The notes: generated by a model from the letters alone, not told the origin. A DNA stretch of 64,000 nt from Nocardiopsis sp. ATB16-24 (GCF_030271535.1 NZ_JASCXJ010000002.1:124001-188000), one strand, 5' to 3'. Positions 1 through 8,450 are shown, counted from the stretch's first letter. Translations and numbers: made by a program.

Positions 1-764
1 TGCCTTTCGACGGCGGCCTCGCTGAACTCCACGAGCATCTCCTCGTAGTCCGCCGGTTCGCCGGTGCCGAGGATGGACGTGGTGCCGACGAGGTCGCCGT
101 TGCGGTACATGAGGCTGACCATGCGGCTCCGCTCTCCCGCGGACTCCACCTCGATGGCGAGGGCACGGGACCGGTCTCCGATCTGTGGCACGCCGTCCAG
201 GGTGCTCACCCCATAGGCGGAGGAGGAACCGTCCTCATGGATGGCGGTGTACTCGGTGCAGTTCTCCGGCGGCTCGGTGGACAGCACCTCCTCCGCCGTC
301 GCCTCGTCCACCCGCACCAGCATGTGCGTCACCGCACCCTGACTCCATTCGTAGGCGGCCACGGACGCGGGGGCCTCCCGCACCCCCTCCAGGTCGCCCC
401 ACTGGTTCGCCGCGTCCAGGCACTCGGGTTTGTCGAGTTCGGTGGAGGCCCGCACCTCGTCGCTGTACCGCACCGTGACAAGCTCGGAGTAGGTGCCGCT
501 CTCGCTTCCATCGGAGATGAGCGTGACGTCGCGCACGTGCAGGGGTTGTGCCTCGTGCAGTGCGGTGGCCGCCTCGGCGGTGGACAGGACGGGTCGTTCG
601 TCGGTCTGCCCGGCCTCGTCGCCACCGCACGCGCCCAGCAGTACCGTCAAAGGCAGGGTCATCGGTAGGGCCAATGATCGGACGAAGTTCCGACCTGTCC
701 TCCGTTGTGGGCCCTGGCCTGCGGAGTTTCGTGTGGAAGTGGTGGAGCGGAGGCGCAAGCGCAT
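1..764 (-). CDS. Putative lipoprotein, 3' end outside the window
   Basis: An open frame starts at ATG 764 (RBS AGGAGA about 6 bases upstream) and runs off the left edge without a stop, giving about 254 residues. The N-terminus is arginine-rich, followed by a hydrophobic stretch and a lipobox (LLGAC, Cys near residue 47), so the product should be exported and lipid-anchored on the outer face of the membrane. The rest is acidic and hydrophilic, as in many actinobacterial LppX/LprG-like or unknown lipoproteins, but I recognise no specific family. It is divergent from hisC, and the two genes share a region of about 110 bases. Confidence 0.75.
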   Translation of the reverse strand, partial: MRLRLRSTTSTRNSAGQGPQRRTGRNFVRSLALPMTLPLTVLLGACGGDEAGQTDERPVLSTAEAATALHEAQPLHVRDVTLISDGSESGTYSELVTVRYSDEVRASTELDKPECLDAANQWGDLEGVREAPASVAAYEWSQGAVTHMLVRVDEATAEEVLSTEPPENCTEYTAIHEDGSSSAYGVSTLDGVPQIGDRSRALAIEVESAGERSRMVSLMYRNGDLVGTTSILGTGEPADYEEMLVEFSEAAVER

Positions 765-872
765 GGTGGTATCTCCTCTTTTGTGCGATATTTCCGCTGG
801 GAGCGGTGGCCGACCCGGACGCGATATCGCTGAGCGTGTCGCGGGGTTAGCACAAAGTATTGAGGAAGGACA

Positions 873-1955
873 ATGGTGTCGGAGTCGAAATCGTCATATC
901 TGAGGTCGGTACTGGAAAGTATTCCGGCCTACAAGCCCGGCCAGAAGGTCGTGGGGCCCCACGGGCGCTCGATCAAGCTGTCCTCCAACGAGAGTCCTCT
1001 GGGACCGCTCCCCTCGGTGCGTGAGGCCATCACCCGGGCCGCGGCCGACCTGAACCGCTATCCGGACCCGGGGGCCTCCGAACTCACCTCCGCGCTCGCC
1101 CGACGCCTGGACGTCCCCGAGGAGCACATCGGTCTGGGCGCCGGTTCGGTGGGGCTGCTACAGCAGTTGCTCGAAGCGGTCGGCGAACCCGGAGCCGAGA
1201 TCGTCTACGCGTGGCGTTCCTTCGAGGCCTATCCCCTGCTCGTGGGACTGTCGGGGGCCACCTCCGTCCAGGTGCCCCTCAAGGACGAGACGCACGACCT
1301 CGACGCGATCGCGGAGGCGATCACCGAAAGCACCCGCATGGTGCTCGTGTGCAACCCCAACAACCCGACCGGCACCTCGCTGCGCGAGGAGGAACTGGTC
1401 GCGTTCCTGGACCGCGTGCCGGAGGACGTCCTGGTGATCCTGGACGAGGCCTACCGCGAGTACGTGCGCGACCCCGAGGTGCCCGACGGGATCTCCCTGT
1501 ACAGGGACCGGCCCAACGTCGCGGTGCTGCGCACCTTCTCCAAGGCCTACGGGCTCGCCGCCGTACGCCTGGGCTTCCTCGTGGGGCATCCGCACGTGAC
1601 CGGGGCCGTGCGCAAGACCCTCGTGCCGTTCGCGGTGAACCACCTCGCCCAGGCGGCGGGGATCGCCTCCCTCCAGGCGGAGGAGGAGCTCCTGGAGCGT
1701 GTGGAGGACACCGTCAAGGAGCGCGGGCGCGTCCGCGAGGCGCTCATCGCCTCGGGTTGGACGGTGCCGCCGACCGAGGCCAACTTCGTGTGGCTGCGTG
1801 CGGGCGAGGACACTCTCGACTTCGCCGACGCGTGCGCCAAGGAGGGGGTCTCGGTGCGTCCGTTCCCCGGTGAGGGCGCCCGGGTGAGCCTGGGCACCCC
1901 GGAGGAGAACGACGTCTTCCTCTCCGTCGCCACCTCCTACGACAAGCGACGCTGA
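873..1955 (+). CDS. hisC: Histidinol-phosphate aminotransferase
   Basis: This is a 360-residue fold-type I PLP aminotransferase that transfers an amino group between histidinol phosphate and 2-oxoglutarate in histidine synthesis. Visible landmarks are the SSNESPLGP substrate loop near residue 37, CNPNNPTG at 160-167, the PLP-ring Asp in ILDEAY (about 191) and the Schiff-base Lys in TFSKAYGLA (Lys224). Length matches HisC. The start has the RBS GAGGAAGG just upstream. No other his genes are adjacent, so it may be a stand-alone HisC paralogue; actinobacterial aromatic aminotransferases (Pat) are close relatives and cannot be excluded from sequence alone. It is followed by a strong hairpin at 1969-2009. 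Confidence 0.88.
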   Translation: MVSESKSSYLRSVLESIPAYKPGQKVVGPHGRSIKLSSNESPLGPLPSVREAITRAAADLNRYPDPGASELTSALARRLDVPEEHIGLGAGSVGLLQQLLEAVGEPGAEIVYAWRSFEAYPLLVGLSGATSVQVPLKDETHDLDAIAEAITESTRMVLVCNPNNPTGTSLREEELVAFLDRVPEDVLVILDEAYREYVRDPEVPDGISLYRDRPNVAVLRTFSKAYGLAAVRLGFLVGHPHVTGAVRKTLVPFAVNHLAQAAGIASLQAEEELLERVEDTVKERGRVREALIASGWTVPPTEANFVWLRAGEDTLDFADACAKEGVSVRPFPGEGARVSLGTPEENDVFLSVATSYDKRR

Positions 1956-1968
1956 CGGCGACGCCGGG

Positions 1969-2009
1969 CCCCGGTCCTTCGTCCACAGCCTGTGGGAGAA
2001 GGACCGGGG
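1969..2009. terminator. Hairpin terminator after hisC
   Basis: CCCCGGTCCTTC (1969-1980) pairs perfectly with GAAGGACCGGGG (1998-2009), with a second stem CCACAG/CTGTGG in the loop. It can terminate hisC and also the leftward transcript of the ATPase/TOPRIM cassette. Its right arm ends inside the left 48-bp repeat by two bases. Confidence 0.75.
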
Positions 2010-2055
2010 CTCACCATCCGGTCGCGGCCACGACCCTCGTGGCGACCTCCTCGAC
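2008..2055. repeat. Left copy of a 48-bp perfect direct repeat (kinase-gene 3' end)
   Basis: These 48 bases are identical to 4213-4260. In the right copy they are the last 14 sense codons (plus one base) and the TGA stop of the kinase gene, with three bases beyond it. Here they are an orphan gene end lying after the TOPRIM-like gene. Similarity stops abruptly on both sides. This is the arrangement left by integration into the 3' end of a gene, with both copies acting as att-like junctions. Confidence 0.85.
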
Positions 2056-2068
2056 GGTGGTCTCGTGA

Positions 2069-2698
2069 TCAATGGCCCAGCCGGCGGAGTCCGTTCTCCA
2101 CGTCGTGGACGAACGCCTGCCAGGACGGAAGCTTCGCGACCGGCCCGCCGGCGTCCAGGCGTTGCAGAAGTTGTCGTCGGTTCTCTGAGAACCGACGGTT
2201 GAACCTTTCGAGTCTTCTCCCCGAGAGTTCCGAGGCCGTGGCCAGGAGCCGCTTCAGTTCGCTTTTGGGGTCGGCGACCGACTCCACCCGCTTCAGCGGT
2301 GGGAGGGTGAGCCTGCACCGGCCATTGGGGTTGCCCGCCACTCTTCGGATCGCTTCCTCGTCCACCAGAAGCCATGCTTCGGTCATCCGTACGGGGATCA
2401 CCGGTACATGAACGACCTGGGGCATGTGTTCGCGGATGGCCGCCTCGATCTCCTTTAGACGTAGGTCACGGCCCACCGCGTCGGCGTCCCGGTGGACGGC
2501 GACCAGTTCGTACTGTCCGCCCAGCTCCCTGATCTTGGCGAGCTTGTCCGAGAGCGCGTGGCCGACGTCTTTGATCCGGTCCAGCTCAGGGCTGGTGACG
2601 GCGGCTTCCACACCCCGGTCAGCGGCGATGGCGGAGATGTGATCGGCTATGCCACTGTCACTGGTGCCCTCTCCGAGGAAGAGGACGCGCACCGTCAC
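2069..2698 (-). CDS. TOPRIM-like (DUF4276-like) partner of an AAA ATPase
   Basis: The 209-residue product starts at a GTG (2698) whose bases overlap the stop of the upstream ATPase gene (GTGA), so the two are translationally coupled. The N-terminus VRVLFLGEGTSD carries the conserved Glu, and VAVHRDADA supplies the DxD pair, the acidic constellation of TOPRIM-type folds. A later VRMTEAWLLVD segment is typical of DUF4276-like proteins. Known relatives pair with ABC-type ATPases in defence systems (OLD/Gabija/PARIS-like), where the TOPRIM subunit is usually a nuclease effector. Nuclease activity here is inference. An upstream in-frame ATG at 2797 would give 33 extra residues inside the ATPase gene and is unlikely. 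Confidence 0.72.
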   Translation of the reverse strand: MTVRVLFLGEGTSDSGIADHISAIAADRGVEAAVTSPELDRIKDVGHALSDKLAKIRELGGQYELVAVHRDADAVGRDLRLKEIEAAIREHMPQVVHVPVIPVRMTEAWLLVDEEAIRRVAGNPNGRCRLTLPPLKRVESVADPKSELKRLLATASELSGRRLERFNRRFSENRRQLLQRLDAGGPVAKLPSWQAFVHDVENGLRRLGH

Positions 2699-4104
2699 AT
2701 TCCCTCCAGCGAGAGTTGGGCACCCGAAGGGGCGGTGAGGTAGGGAAGGATGTCCGGAAGCGTCACGGAGACGCTCCCGGGGATCTCCGCTCTCCACGTT
2801 CCCTGGATGGGACGTAGTCTGAGGGCGTTGGTGAGTTCTCCGTCCGCGCTTTTGCGCTGCACGGTGTCGGCGAACAGCAGGTCGGCGGGTGCCACGGTCT
2901 GGACCACCCCTGGCGAATGGGTGTTCACGAGCACCTGTCTGAAAGGGTTGTCCTCACCAGGGGTTCGTCCGGGGTCCACAGCGAGGTCGCGGACGAGGTC
3001 CACCATCGCCGGCAGGTTTCCCGGATGGATACCGTTCTCGGGTTCCTCCATGCAGAGCACGCCCTGAACAGACGCGTCCTCCAGGAGGACGCACAGAGCC
3101 AGGAACCTCAAGGTCCCCTCCGAGAGACTGCGAGCCGGGAGTCGCAGACCGCTCGCCTCCTTCAGTTGGACGGTGAGCAGTTCCCGCACCTCGTCCTCGA
3201 CGACGTATAGTTCGTCGACCGAAACTCCGGCCAGGTCTGTGAGCCTGCCCGCCACGCGTGCGTACACCCGGTCGGGATCACCGTGGGGCTCCTGCTGCGC
3301 GATACGGAAGAGCGTGCCGGGCAGATGGGTTCCGTTGGCGCCCATGGTCTGCGGGTCGGTGTAACGGTCCGCTGTGCGGAGCGCGGTCGGTTCCAGCGCC
3401 AAACGCTGCCAGGACTGCATCTCCCTGCGTGCGGCGAGGATCGTGGGGTCGTCGCTGCTCGTCACGGTGCCCACCACGGTCGCCGGAGCACGCGAGGCCG
3501 CGGCGGGTTTGGGCTGACCGCGGCTTCCACCGTCCTGGTGGATGCTGACGATGGGTTGTCCGTCTTGGGTGGTGGTGGAGATGAAGGCCTGACCGCTACG
3601 CCTGTTCTTCAGAACGGTGTCCCGGAACTCCTTCTTACTGTGGGGGAAGCGCAACCGTCGCGGTGCCTCGCTGAGGTTGATATGGCGCAGGTTCTCCTCA
3701 AGGAGGACCACACGGCCGACCTTGTCCGAGCCTCGGGGAGGCTGGAAGCCCAGAGCGAGCTCGTAACGCAGATAGGTGCTGGTCGCCTCGGCTTCGCGCC
3801 CGAAATCGTCCTCCACTCTCCGGGGGACGATCATCTCCGCGGCGAAGCGCATACGCCGGGTCTGCGAACCATAGCCGTTCCAGAACAGTTCACGGGGATC
3901 CCCCGACCGCTCGCCGCCCGATCCCCGTACCTCGTGCGCGGCTTCGATGAGCGAGTGACTGGACAACAGGCTCAGGAACTGGATCGCGTCGAACACGTTC
4001 GACTTGCCCGCGCCGTTCTCTCCGGCGATACAGGTGAAGGGGCCGAAGTCCACCGCGAGGCCCAACAGGTTCTTGAACCCATCGACCTCCAGTCGAGTGA
4101 GCAC
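2695..4104 (-). CDS. AAA (ABC/RecF-like) ATPase, candidate defence sensor
   Basis: The product of about 469 residues is an SMC/RecF-type ATPase of the AAA_15/AAA_21 group. It begins LTRLEVDGFKNL, has Walker A GENGAGKSN near residue 30, a signature-like LSEGTLR, Walker B LCMEEPENGIHP and the H-loop NTHSP. GTG 4104 follows GGGGGATGGA and puts the start directly before the conserved first strand; ATG 4116 would add four residues. It is coupled to the TOPRIM-like gene. Both genes sit between the 48-bp repeats, downstream of the kinase gene. Together they resemble two-gene ATPase/TOPRIM anti-phage modules; the exact family needs profile searching. Confidence 0.78.
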   Translation of the reverse strand: MLTRLEVDGFKNLLGLAVDFGPFTCIAGENGAGKSNVFDAIQFLSLLSSHSLIEAAHEVRGSGGERSGDPRELFWNGYGSQTRRMRFAAEMIVPRRVEDDFGREAEATSTYLRYELALGFQPPRGSDKVGRVVLLEENLRHINLSEAPRRLRFPHSKKEFRDTVLKNRRSGQAFISTTTQDGQPIVSIHQDGGSRGQPKPAAASRAPATVVGTVTSSDDPTILAARREMQSWQRLALEPTALRTADRYTDPQTMGANGTHLPGTLFRIAQQEPHGDPDRVYARVAGRLTDLAGVSVDELYVVEDEVRELLTVQLKEASGLRLPARSLSEGTLRFLALCVLLEDASVQGVLCMEEPENGIHPGNLPAMVDLVRDLAVDPGRTPGEDNPFRQVLVNTHSPGVVQTVAPADLLFADTVQRKSADGELTNALRLRPIQGTWRAEIPGSVSVTLPDILPYLTAPSGAQLSLEGM

Positions 4105-4212
4105 TCCATCCCCCATCCAACGGTTGTGAAGCCGACCTTCCGGTAAAAGGAAACACCTCCGACCGGGAACGAGGCAAGCTCTGTCGAGTCCGCGAAGCAA
4201 CGGCGCACCGGC

Positions 4213-4260
4213 GGCTCACCATCCGGTCGCGGCCACGACCCTCGTGGCGACCTCCTCGAC
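4213..4260. repeat. Right copy of the 48-bp direct repeat
   Basis: Identical to 2008-2055. It contains the stop codon and last codons of the kinase gene (VEEVATRVVAATGW), so the host gene keeps an intact reading frame although foreign DNA begins right after it. Confidence 0.85.
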
Positions 4261-4782
4261 CGTGAGACCGTCCGTGGCCACGCGCACGGTCCCCGCCGGG
4301 GCCTCGGCCTCCAGCAGTGCGGCCGCGCGCAGACTGCGTTCGATGTGGGAGAACAGCTGTGAGCCGGTCTCCCGTACGGCCAGGCGCTCGCGCACGGTGG
4401 GCTCGTTCGCGGTGAGCAGTACCCGGGTGACCGCGATGTCCCCGCCTCCCATGGCTCGGCGGAGCATGTGCTCCTCCAGGACACCGACGGTGTTGGTGTG
4501 GACGAGACGACGATGGCCGAGCGCCGCATAGTTGCTCCAGACCGCCGCGACGTTGCGCTCGGTGATCCCGGACCGGTCGGGATCACCGGGCGGGGCGGGA
4601 TGGACCTGGTCCATGAAGTCGCCTTCCAGCACGCAGTGCGCGAGCGTACGCCGCTTGAGGACCTCGGAGACCTCCCAACCGACCGTGGTCTTCCCCGTCC
4701 CCGAACCTCCTCCGATGAGGAGCAACTTGAGCCGTGGGCCGGAGGCTTCGCCGTCGTTGGTGTCCCCACCGTCGTCGTGCAT
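4216..4782 (-). CDS. P-loop nucleoside/uridine kinase-like ATP-binding protein
   Basis: From ATG 4782 the product is about 188 residues, with an early P-loop GGGSGTGKTT (about residues 24-33) and an alpha/beta kinase-like pattern (VLEGDFMDQVHP). This suggests an AAA_18/uridine-kinase-like small-molecule phosphotransferase, but the substrate is unknown. An in-frame start at 4914 would add 44 low-complexity residues and is unlikely; the chosen ATG lacks a strong RBS, so the start is uncertain. Its final codons form the right copy of the 48-bp repeat, so its present C-terminus may have been supplied by the inserted element. Confidence 0.68.
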   Translation of the reverse strand: MHDDGGDTNDGEASGPRLKLLLIGGGSGTGKTTVGWEVSEVLKRRTLAHCVLEGDFMDQVHPAPPGDPDRSGITERNVAAVWSNYAALGHRRLVHTNTVGVLEEHMLRRAMGGGDIAVTRVLLTANEPTVRERLAVRETGSQLFSHIERSLRAAALLEAEAPAGTVRVATDGLTVEEVATRVVAATGW

Positions 4783-4932
4783 GAGCGCGAGTCCGGCAGG
4801 GCAGGGGTGTGGGCGGCCACCGCATTGTCCACAGGCTGTGGACGGTGATCGTTCCCTCCCCCTCCCGTCCGCCGCCCTTCCGGCCCGCCGCCTTGCGGCG
4901 CAACGGTCCCGCACGGCGCCCCAGCGCCCGCA

Positions 4933-4974
4933 CGCGAGAGGGGGCGCTCCCGCACGGGAGCACCCCCTCTCGCG
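4933..4974. terminator. Strong hairpin terminator
   Basis: A 20-bp stem, CGCGAGAGGGGGCGCTCCCG with its near-exact complement and only two loop bases, lies just downstream of the regulator gene (stop at 5026) and before the kinase gene. It should separate the two leftward transcripts. Confidence 0.75.
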
Positions 4975-5025
4975 ACGTCCGCGTGGTCCTGGCGGCCGTT
5001 CAGGCGCGCTCGGGGACCACGGTGG

Positions 5026-6345
5026 TCACTTGCCCGCGGAGTCCTTGTCCAACTTCTCCACGATCAGTCGGTACAGCTGGCGGGGACGGCCCGGCTGAAG
5101 GGTGCGGTTGGGCGGCAACGGCCACGCCAACCCCTCCTCCACCAAGGTGCGCAGCAGCCGGCGGGCGGTCCGGGAGGTGACACCGAGCATCCGTCCGGCG
5201 TTCTCCGCGTCCACCACCAGCGGCCCGTCCTCCTCGGCGATCTTCTCCGAGAGCCGGACCAGCGTCTCGCGACCCTTGGTCCGCAGCGGCTCCGAGGCCT
5301 GGCGGGCCGGCGCGCGCTGCGCGGGCACCAGGGAACGCCCCTCACGGTCCACCGCGAAACTCTGGCGCGAGGCCTGGGCACGGTTCAGCGCGGCCCGAGC
5401 GTGCGCCTCGGCGTCCTGGGTGGTCCGCCCCATGCCGATCCCGACCTCGATCGCGATCCCGAGCTCGGCCTTGATCCGCTCCACGAACGGTGGCTGACGG
5501 AAACCCTCGGTCGCGGTCACGAGCGACCCGCGGGTCGCCGTCACCATGAAGGAGTGGTCGTCCAGTCGGTGGGCCGTGGCGTTGATCCGGTGCGCCTCCT
5601 GGAGCAGCAACCTGTGCAGCGACAACCGCAGCTCCTCCCGCCAATAGCGGGGGGTGGACCGCCGGGTGGAGTCGCGCAGGGTGGGGACGTCCACCACCAC
5701 CACGCCCAGTTGCGCCTCCTCCAGTCGGTGGTGCGCACCCAGCAGGACCGCGGTCTGCAAGGAGCTGCGCACGCCCGCGTTGGTGGGCCGTAGCCGCACC
5801 ACCGGTACACCGATGGCCTCCAGGCGTTCGGCGACCCCGCGCACGCACGTGATCGCCATCTTGGTGGCCTTGCGGCGCCACAGTCCTTCGTGGAACGACG
5901 TCAGCTGTGCGGTGTTGGTGAGCTCTTCGTGCACGTGGATACCGTCCACGGGCAGGTCGACCTCGGAGTAGGCCTCCACAACGTCGGAGCGGCTGAGCAC
6001 GTCCAGACTGGCTCTGGTCGGGTCATAGCGCTCGTCCAGGGTCGCTCGGAGAAGGGCCTCGTGCAGGCTCGCCCCGCCCAGAGGCACGAAGGTGGCGGGC
6101 ATGGTGAGTACCCCCGCCTTGCGTGCGAACTCGTAGGGGACAGGGCTGGCGAACAGGTAGGCATCGATCGCCGAACCCAGCCTGACGACCTTGTCCGTCG
6201 CCTCTTGCTCATCTCGGTACGCGGCGGCGATGAGTCTGGCGTTGAGGGGTCCGGTGGACCCAGGGCCCATGAGCATGACACGTTCGACCACCTCATGCGG
6301 CCCTATGACGCCGATCGTCAAATCGCCAGTACGCTGGGCACTCAC
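5026..6345 (-). CDS. Transcriptional regulator with cyclase/GGDEF-like domain and C-terminal winged helix
   Basis: The 439-residue protein has no signal or membrane segment. Residues of roughly 200-330 resemble a degenerate class III nucleotidyl cyclase/GGDEF/GTP-cyclohydrolase-III fold (ATAHRLDDHSFMVTA and GIGMGRTTQDAEAHARAAL). The C-terminal 80 residues look like a winged helix (LGVTSRTARRLLRTLVEEG). Actinobacterial proteins of this layout are annotated as transcriptional regulators; the ligand is unknown and canonical GGDEF catalytic residues are not evident. It lies downstream of the murA-type gene on the same strand and could control it, which is inference. Confidence 0.6.
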   Translation of the reverse strand: MSAQRTGDLTIGVIGPHEVVERVMLMGPGSTGPLNARLIAAAYRDEQEATDKVVRLGSAIDAYLFASPVPYEFARKAGVLTMPATFVPLGGASLHEALLRATLDERYDPTRASLDVLSRSDVVEAYSEVDLPVDGIHVHEELTNTAQLTSFHEGLWRRKATKMAITCVRGVAERLEAIGVPVVRLRPTNAGVRSSLQTAVLLGAHHRLEEAQLGVVVVDVPTLRDSTRRSTPRYWREELRLSLHRLLLQEAHRINATAHRLDDHSFMVTATRGSLVTATEGFRQPPFVERIKAELGIAIEVGIGMGRTTQDAEAHARAALNRAQASRQSFAVDREGRSLVPAQRAPARQASEPLRTKGRETLVRLSEKIAEEDGPLVVDAENAGRMLGVTSRTARRLLRTLVEEGLAWPLPPNRTLQPGRPRQLYRLIVEKLDKDSAGK

Positions 6346-6488
6346 CTCGGGCTGCTCCCCGCTACCATTCCACGCTCTTCACTATGTGCGCCCACTGGTT
6401 CCCCGACCCGATCTCTGTCACGGCATTGCCGAGATCGTACCCATTGTGCGGGGCCAAGAAGATCGTTTTCCATATCAACGCCGAAAGC

Positions 6489-6517
6489 CCGGGTGGGAGA
6501 GGTAGCCCCCACCCCGG
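6489..6517 (-). terminator. Hairpin after the murA homologue
   Basis: GGGTGGG (6491-6497) pairs with CCCACCC (6508-6514) in the gap between the murA-type gene and the regulator gene, with additional flanking GC pairs. Confidence 0.55.
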
Positions 6518-6539
6518 CTTGACCTGTGTATTCGGCTCC

Positions 6540-7841
6540 CTACGAGGAGATGACGCGTTCCACGTCACCACCGAGCGCGGCGAGCCGAGTCGCGAACTGA
6601 GAGTGACCACGGTCCACCAGATAGCCAGGCGCCACGATTGTCTCACCTTCGGCGACCAGTCCGGCGAGGACCAGGGCGGCGCCGGTGCGCAGGTCGTGGG
6701 CGATGACCTCGGCGCCGCGCAGGTCGGCGGGTCCGTGCACGATGGCGCGGGTGCCCTCCACCTCGATCTTGGCGCCCATCTTGGTGAGCTCGTCGGCCAG
6801 GGCGAACCGGCCGTCGTAGATGGCCTCGTGGATGTAGCTCTCACCCTCGGCGAGGGTGGACAGGGCCATCAACGGGGATTGCAGGTCGGTGGCGAAGCCC
6901 GGGAAGGGCGAGGTCACGGCGTTGATGGGCCGCAGGGGCACCGAGGGGTCGCGGTGCACGTGCAGGACCGCTCCCTCCTGGGAGAAGCCCACGCCCATCT
7001 GCTCCAGTTTCCAGCGGGCCACGCCCAGGTGGTCCAGCTGGGCGCCCACGAGGCTCACCTCGCCGCCGGTGGCGGCGACGGTCATGGCGAACACACCGGC
7101 GTCGATGCGGTCGGTCATGATGGTGTGCTCGACGGCCGTGAGCTCCTCGACACCCTCCACGGTGATGAGGCCGGTGCCGCCGCCGCTGATCTTGGCGCCC
7201 ATGGCGGACAGGAACGCGATGACGTCGAGGACCTCCGGCTCCAGGGCCGCGTGCTCGATCACGGTGGTGCCGGGAGCCAGCACGGCGGCCATGATGAGGT
7301 TCTCGGTTCCCGTGTGGGAGGGCGTGTCCAGGTAGAGGCGGCCACCGCGCAGGTTGCTGGCCTCGACGTTGATGTGGTTGCGCTCGGGGTCCTCGGTGAC
7401 CTCGGCCCCCAGACGCGCGAAACCGCGGTAGTGGAAGTCCAGGTTGCGACTGCCCAGGTTGCATCCGCCGACGCCCTCGATGCGGGCACGGCCGGTGCGG
7501 TGCATCAGCGCGGGAACGAAGAGCACGGAACCGCGGAAGCGGGACGCGATCTCAGCGGGTAGGACGGCGCGTTCGGGGTCGTTGAGGCAGGAGGCGTCGA
7601 TGACGACGGTCCGCTCGGCCTCGTGGAACTCGACCTTGGCACCTACGTGTTCGGCGAGCTCAAGAGCTCGGTACACGTCCTCGATGACCGGAACGTTTCG
7701 CAGCACAGTACGGCCCCTGGCTGCGAGAAGGGCGGCGCCGATCATCGGCAGGACGGCGTTCTTCGCGCCTTGGATGAACGCCGTTCCACTGAGGGGGCGT
7801 CCGCCGCGGACGCGGTAACGAACCTCCTGGCCCATGCTCAT
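6540..7841 (-). CDS. murA: UDP-N-acetylglucosamine 1-carboxyvinyltransferase homologue with catalytic Cys
   Basis: The 433-residue protein has the EPSP-synthase-like MurA fold, which in this family transfers enolpyruvate from PEP to UDP-GlcNAc in peptidoglycan synthesis. The GAKNAVLP lysine motif, a Cys in GVGGCNLGSR (codon 7461-7463), ATDLQSP aspartate and YDGRF arginine are present. The usual RPVDLH motif is RNLDFH. Canonical actinobacterial MurA carries Asp at the Cys position, so this is probably a second, Cys-type paralogue. ATG 7841 and ATG 7835 both follow AAAGGAG; the second has the better spacing. Confidence 0.85.
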   Translation of the reverse strand: MSMGQEVRYRVRGGRPLSGTAFIQGAKNAVLPMIGAALLAARGRTVLRNVPVIEDVYRALELAEHVGAKVEFHEAERTVVIDASCLNDPERAVLPAEIASRFRGSVLFVPALMHRTGRARIEGVGGCNLGSRNLDFHYRGFARLGAEVTEDPERNHINVEASNLRGGRLYLDTPSHTGTENLIMAAVLAPGTTVIEHAALEPEVLDVIAFLSAMGAKISGGGTGLITVEGVEELTAVEHTIMTDRIDAGVFAMTVAATGGEVSLVGAQLDHLGVARWKLEQMGVGFSQEGAVLHVHRDPSVPLRPINAVTSPFPGFATDLQSPLMALSTLAEGESYIHEAIYDGRFALADELTKMGAKIEVEGTRAIVHGPADLRGAEVIAHDLRTGAALVLAGLVAEGETIVAPGYLVDRGHSQFATRLAALGGDVERVISS

Positions 7842-8208
7842 GTGCTCCTTTGTGAGGCAGATGTGAAAAAAGGTCACCCTCGTCAGGGTTCGCCGGTACG
7901 GTGTTGGACGCGGGTTTCCCCTGGAACGTTGCGACCATCGTGCGCGTGACCTGCGCGGCCAGTGAACCGGTGTTCGCGAAGACTCTATAGCACCTGCTCA
8001 CGTATACCGGTCCGAAACGTGGTATACCCGCGGATCGCGGATGGAGTCCCGTCCAACGGCCAAAGAGGTGTTCGCCTGACGGGAAAGGACGGGGAGGCCG
8101 TACACGTGGCCGCCCGCCTGTGCCGATGCCGCGCACAACGTCACCACCATACGCGCTTTTCGACGCCCCTCGGGGCTCACGTGCGTCGGATCACCCTTGC
8201 GTGGCGCC
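7842..8208. other. Gene-free stretch upstream of the murA homologue
   Basis: No reading frame here shows convincing coding character. The stretch holds the RBS of the murA homologue and an inverted repeat, GTATACC (8002-8008) and GGTATAC (8021-8027), described separately. The decayed purC end lies on its right. Confidence 0.5.
8002..8027. promoter_or_regulatory. Inverted repeat GTATACC-N12-GGTATAC, possible operator
   Basis: Two perfect 7-bp arms separated by 12 bases lie about 160 bases upstream of the murA-type start. Such AT-containing dyads stand out in this GC-rich DNA and resemble binding sites of dimeric regulators. No regulator is assigned. Confidence 0.35.
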
Positions 8209-8450
8209 TCATGGAACGGTCCTGTCCCCGGTCAAGCGCTCGTAGATCTCGGCGTGGCGGGCGCGAGTGCGTTGCGCCACGTGCCCGGCCGGACCCGGCG
8301 GAGGGGCCGGCGAGCGCCGACCCCGACCCGACTCCGGTGAGTACGGCGGGTCACGCGGCCCCGCTCGTCGAAGGAGGGCCGAGGACGTCCCGGAGGCCCC
8401 TCCGCCGGGTCCGGGGTCGACGACGAAGCCGCTCGTGTCCTGGCTTCTTC
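8209..8450 (-). pseudogene. purC: Decayed 3' remnant of purC (SAICAR synthetase)
   Basis: Directly after the purD stop, the minus strand encodes fragments of the PurC C-terminus in two frames. One frame reads TPD, PAEG and then PGRPRPSFDE; after a frameshift near 8350 the other reads DPPYSPESG, then HVAQRTRARHAEIYERLTGD and a stop at 8209. The order and spacing match the last 65 or so residues of SAICAR synthetase (family pattern TPDS..PGxPQPSFDKQxVRD...ARYxEAYERLTG). The 5' two thirds are missing, so the gene is non-functional here. PurC commonly follows purD in actinobacteria, so this looks like a deleted operon member whose active copy must lie elsewhere. Confidence 0.72.

Noticed and set aside
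2056..4212. Insertion sequence between the 48-bp repeats
   Set aside because: There is no transposase or integrase gene and no terminal inverted repeats; the repeats are too long for ordinary target-site duplications.
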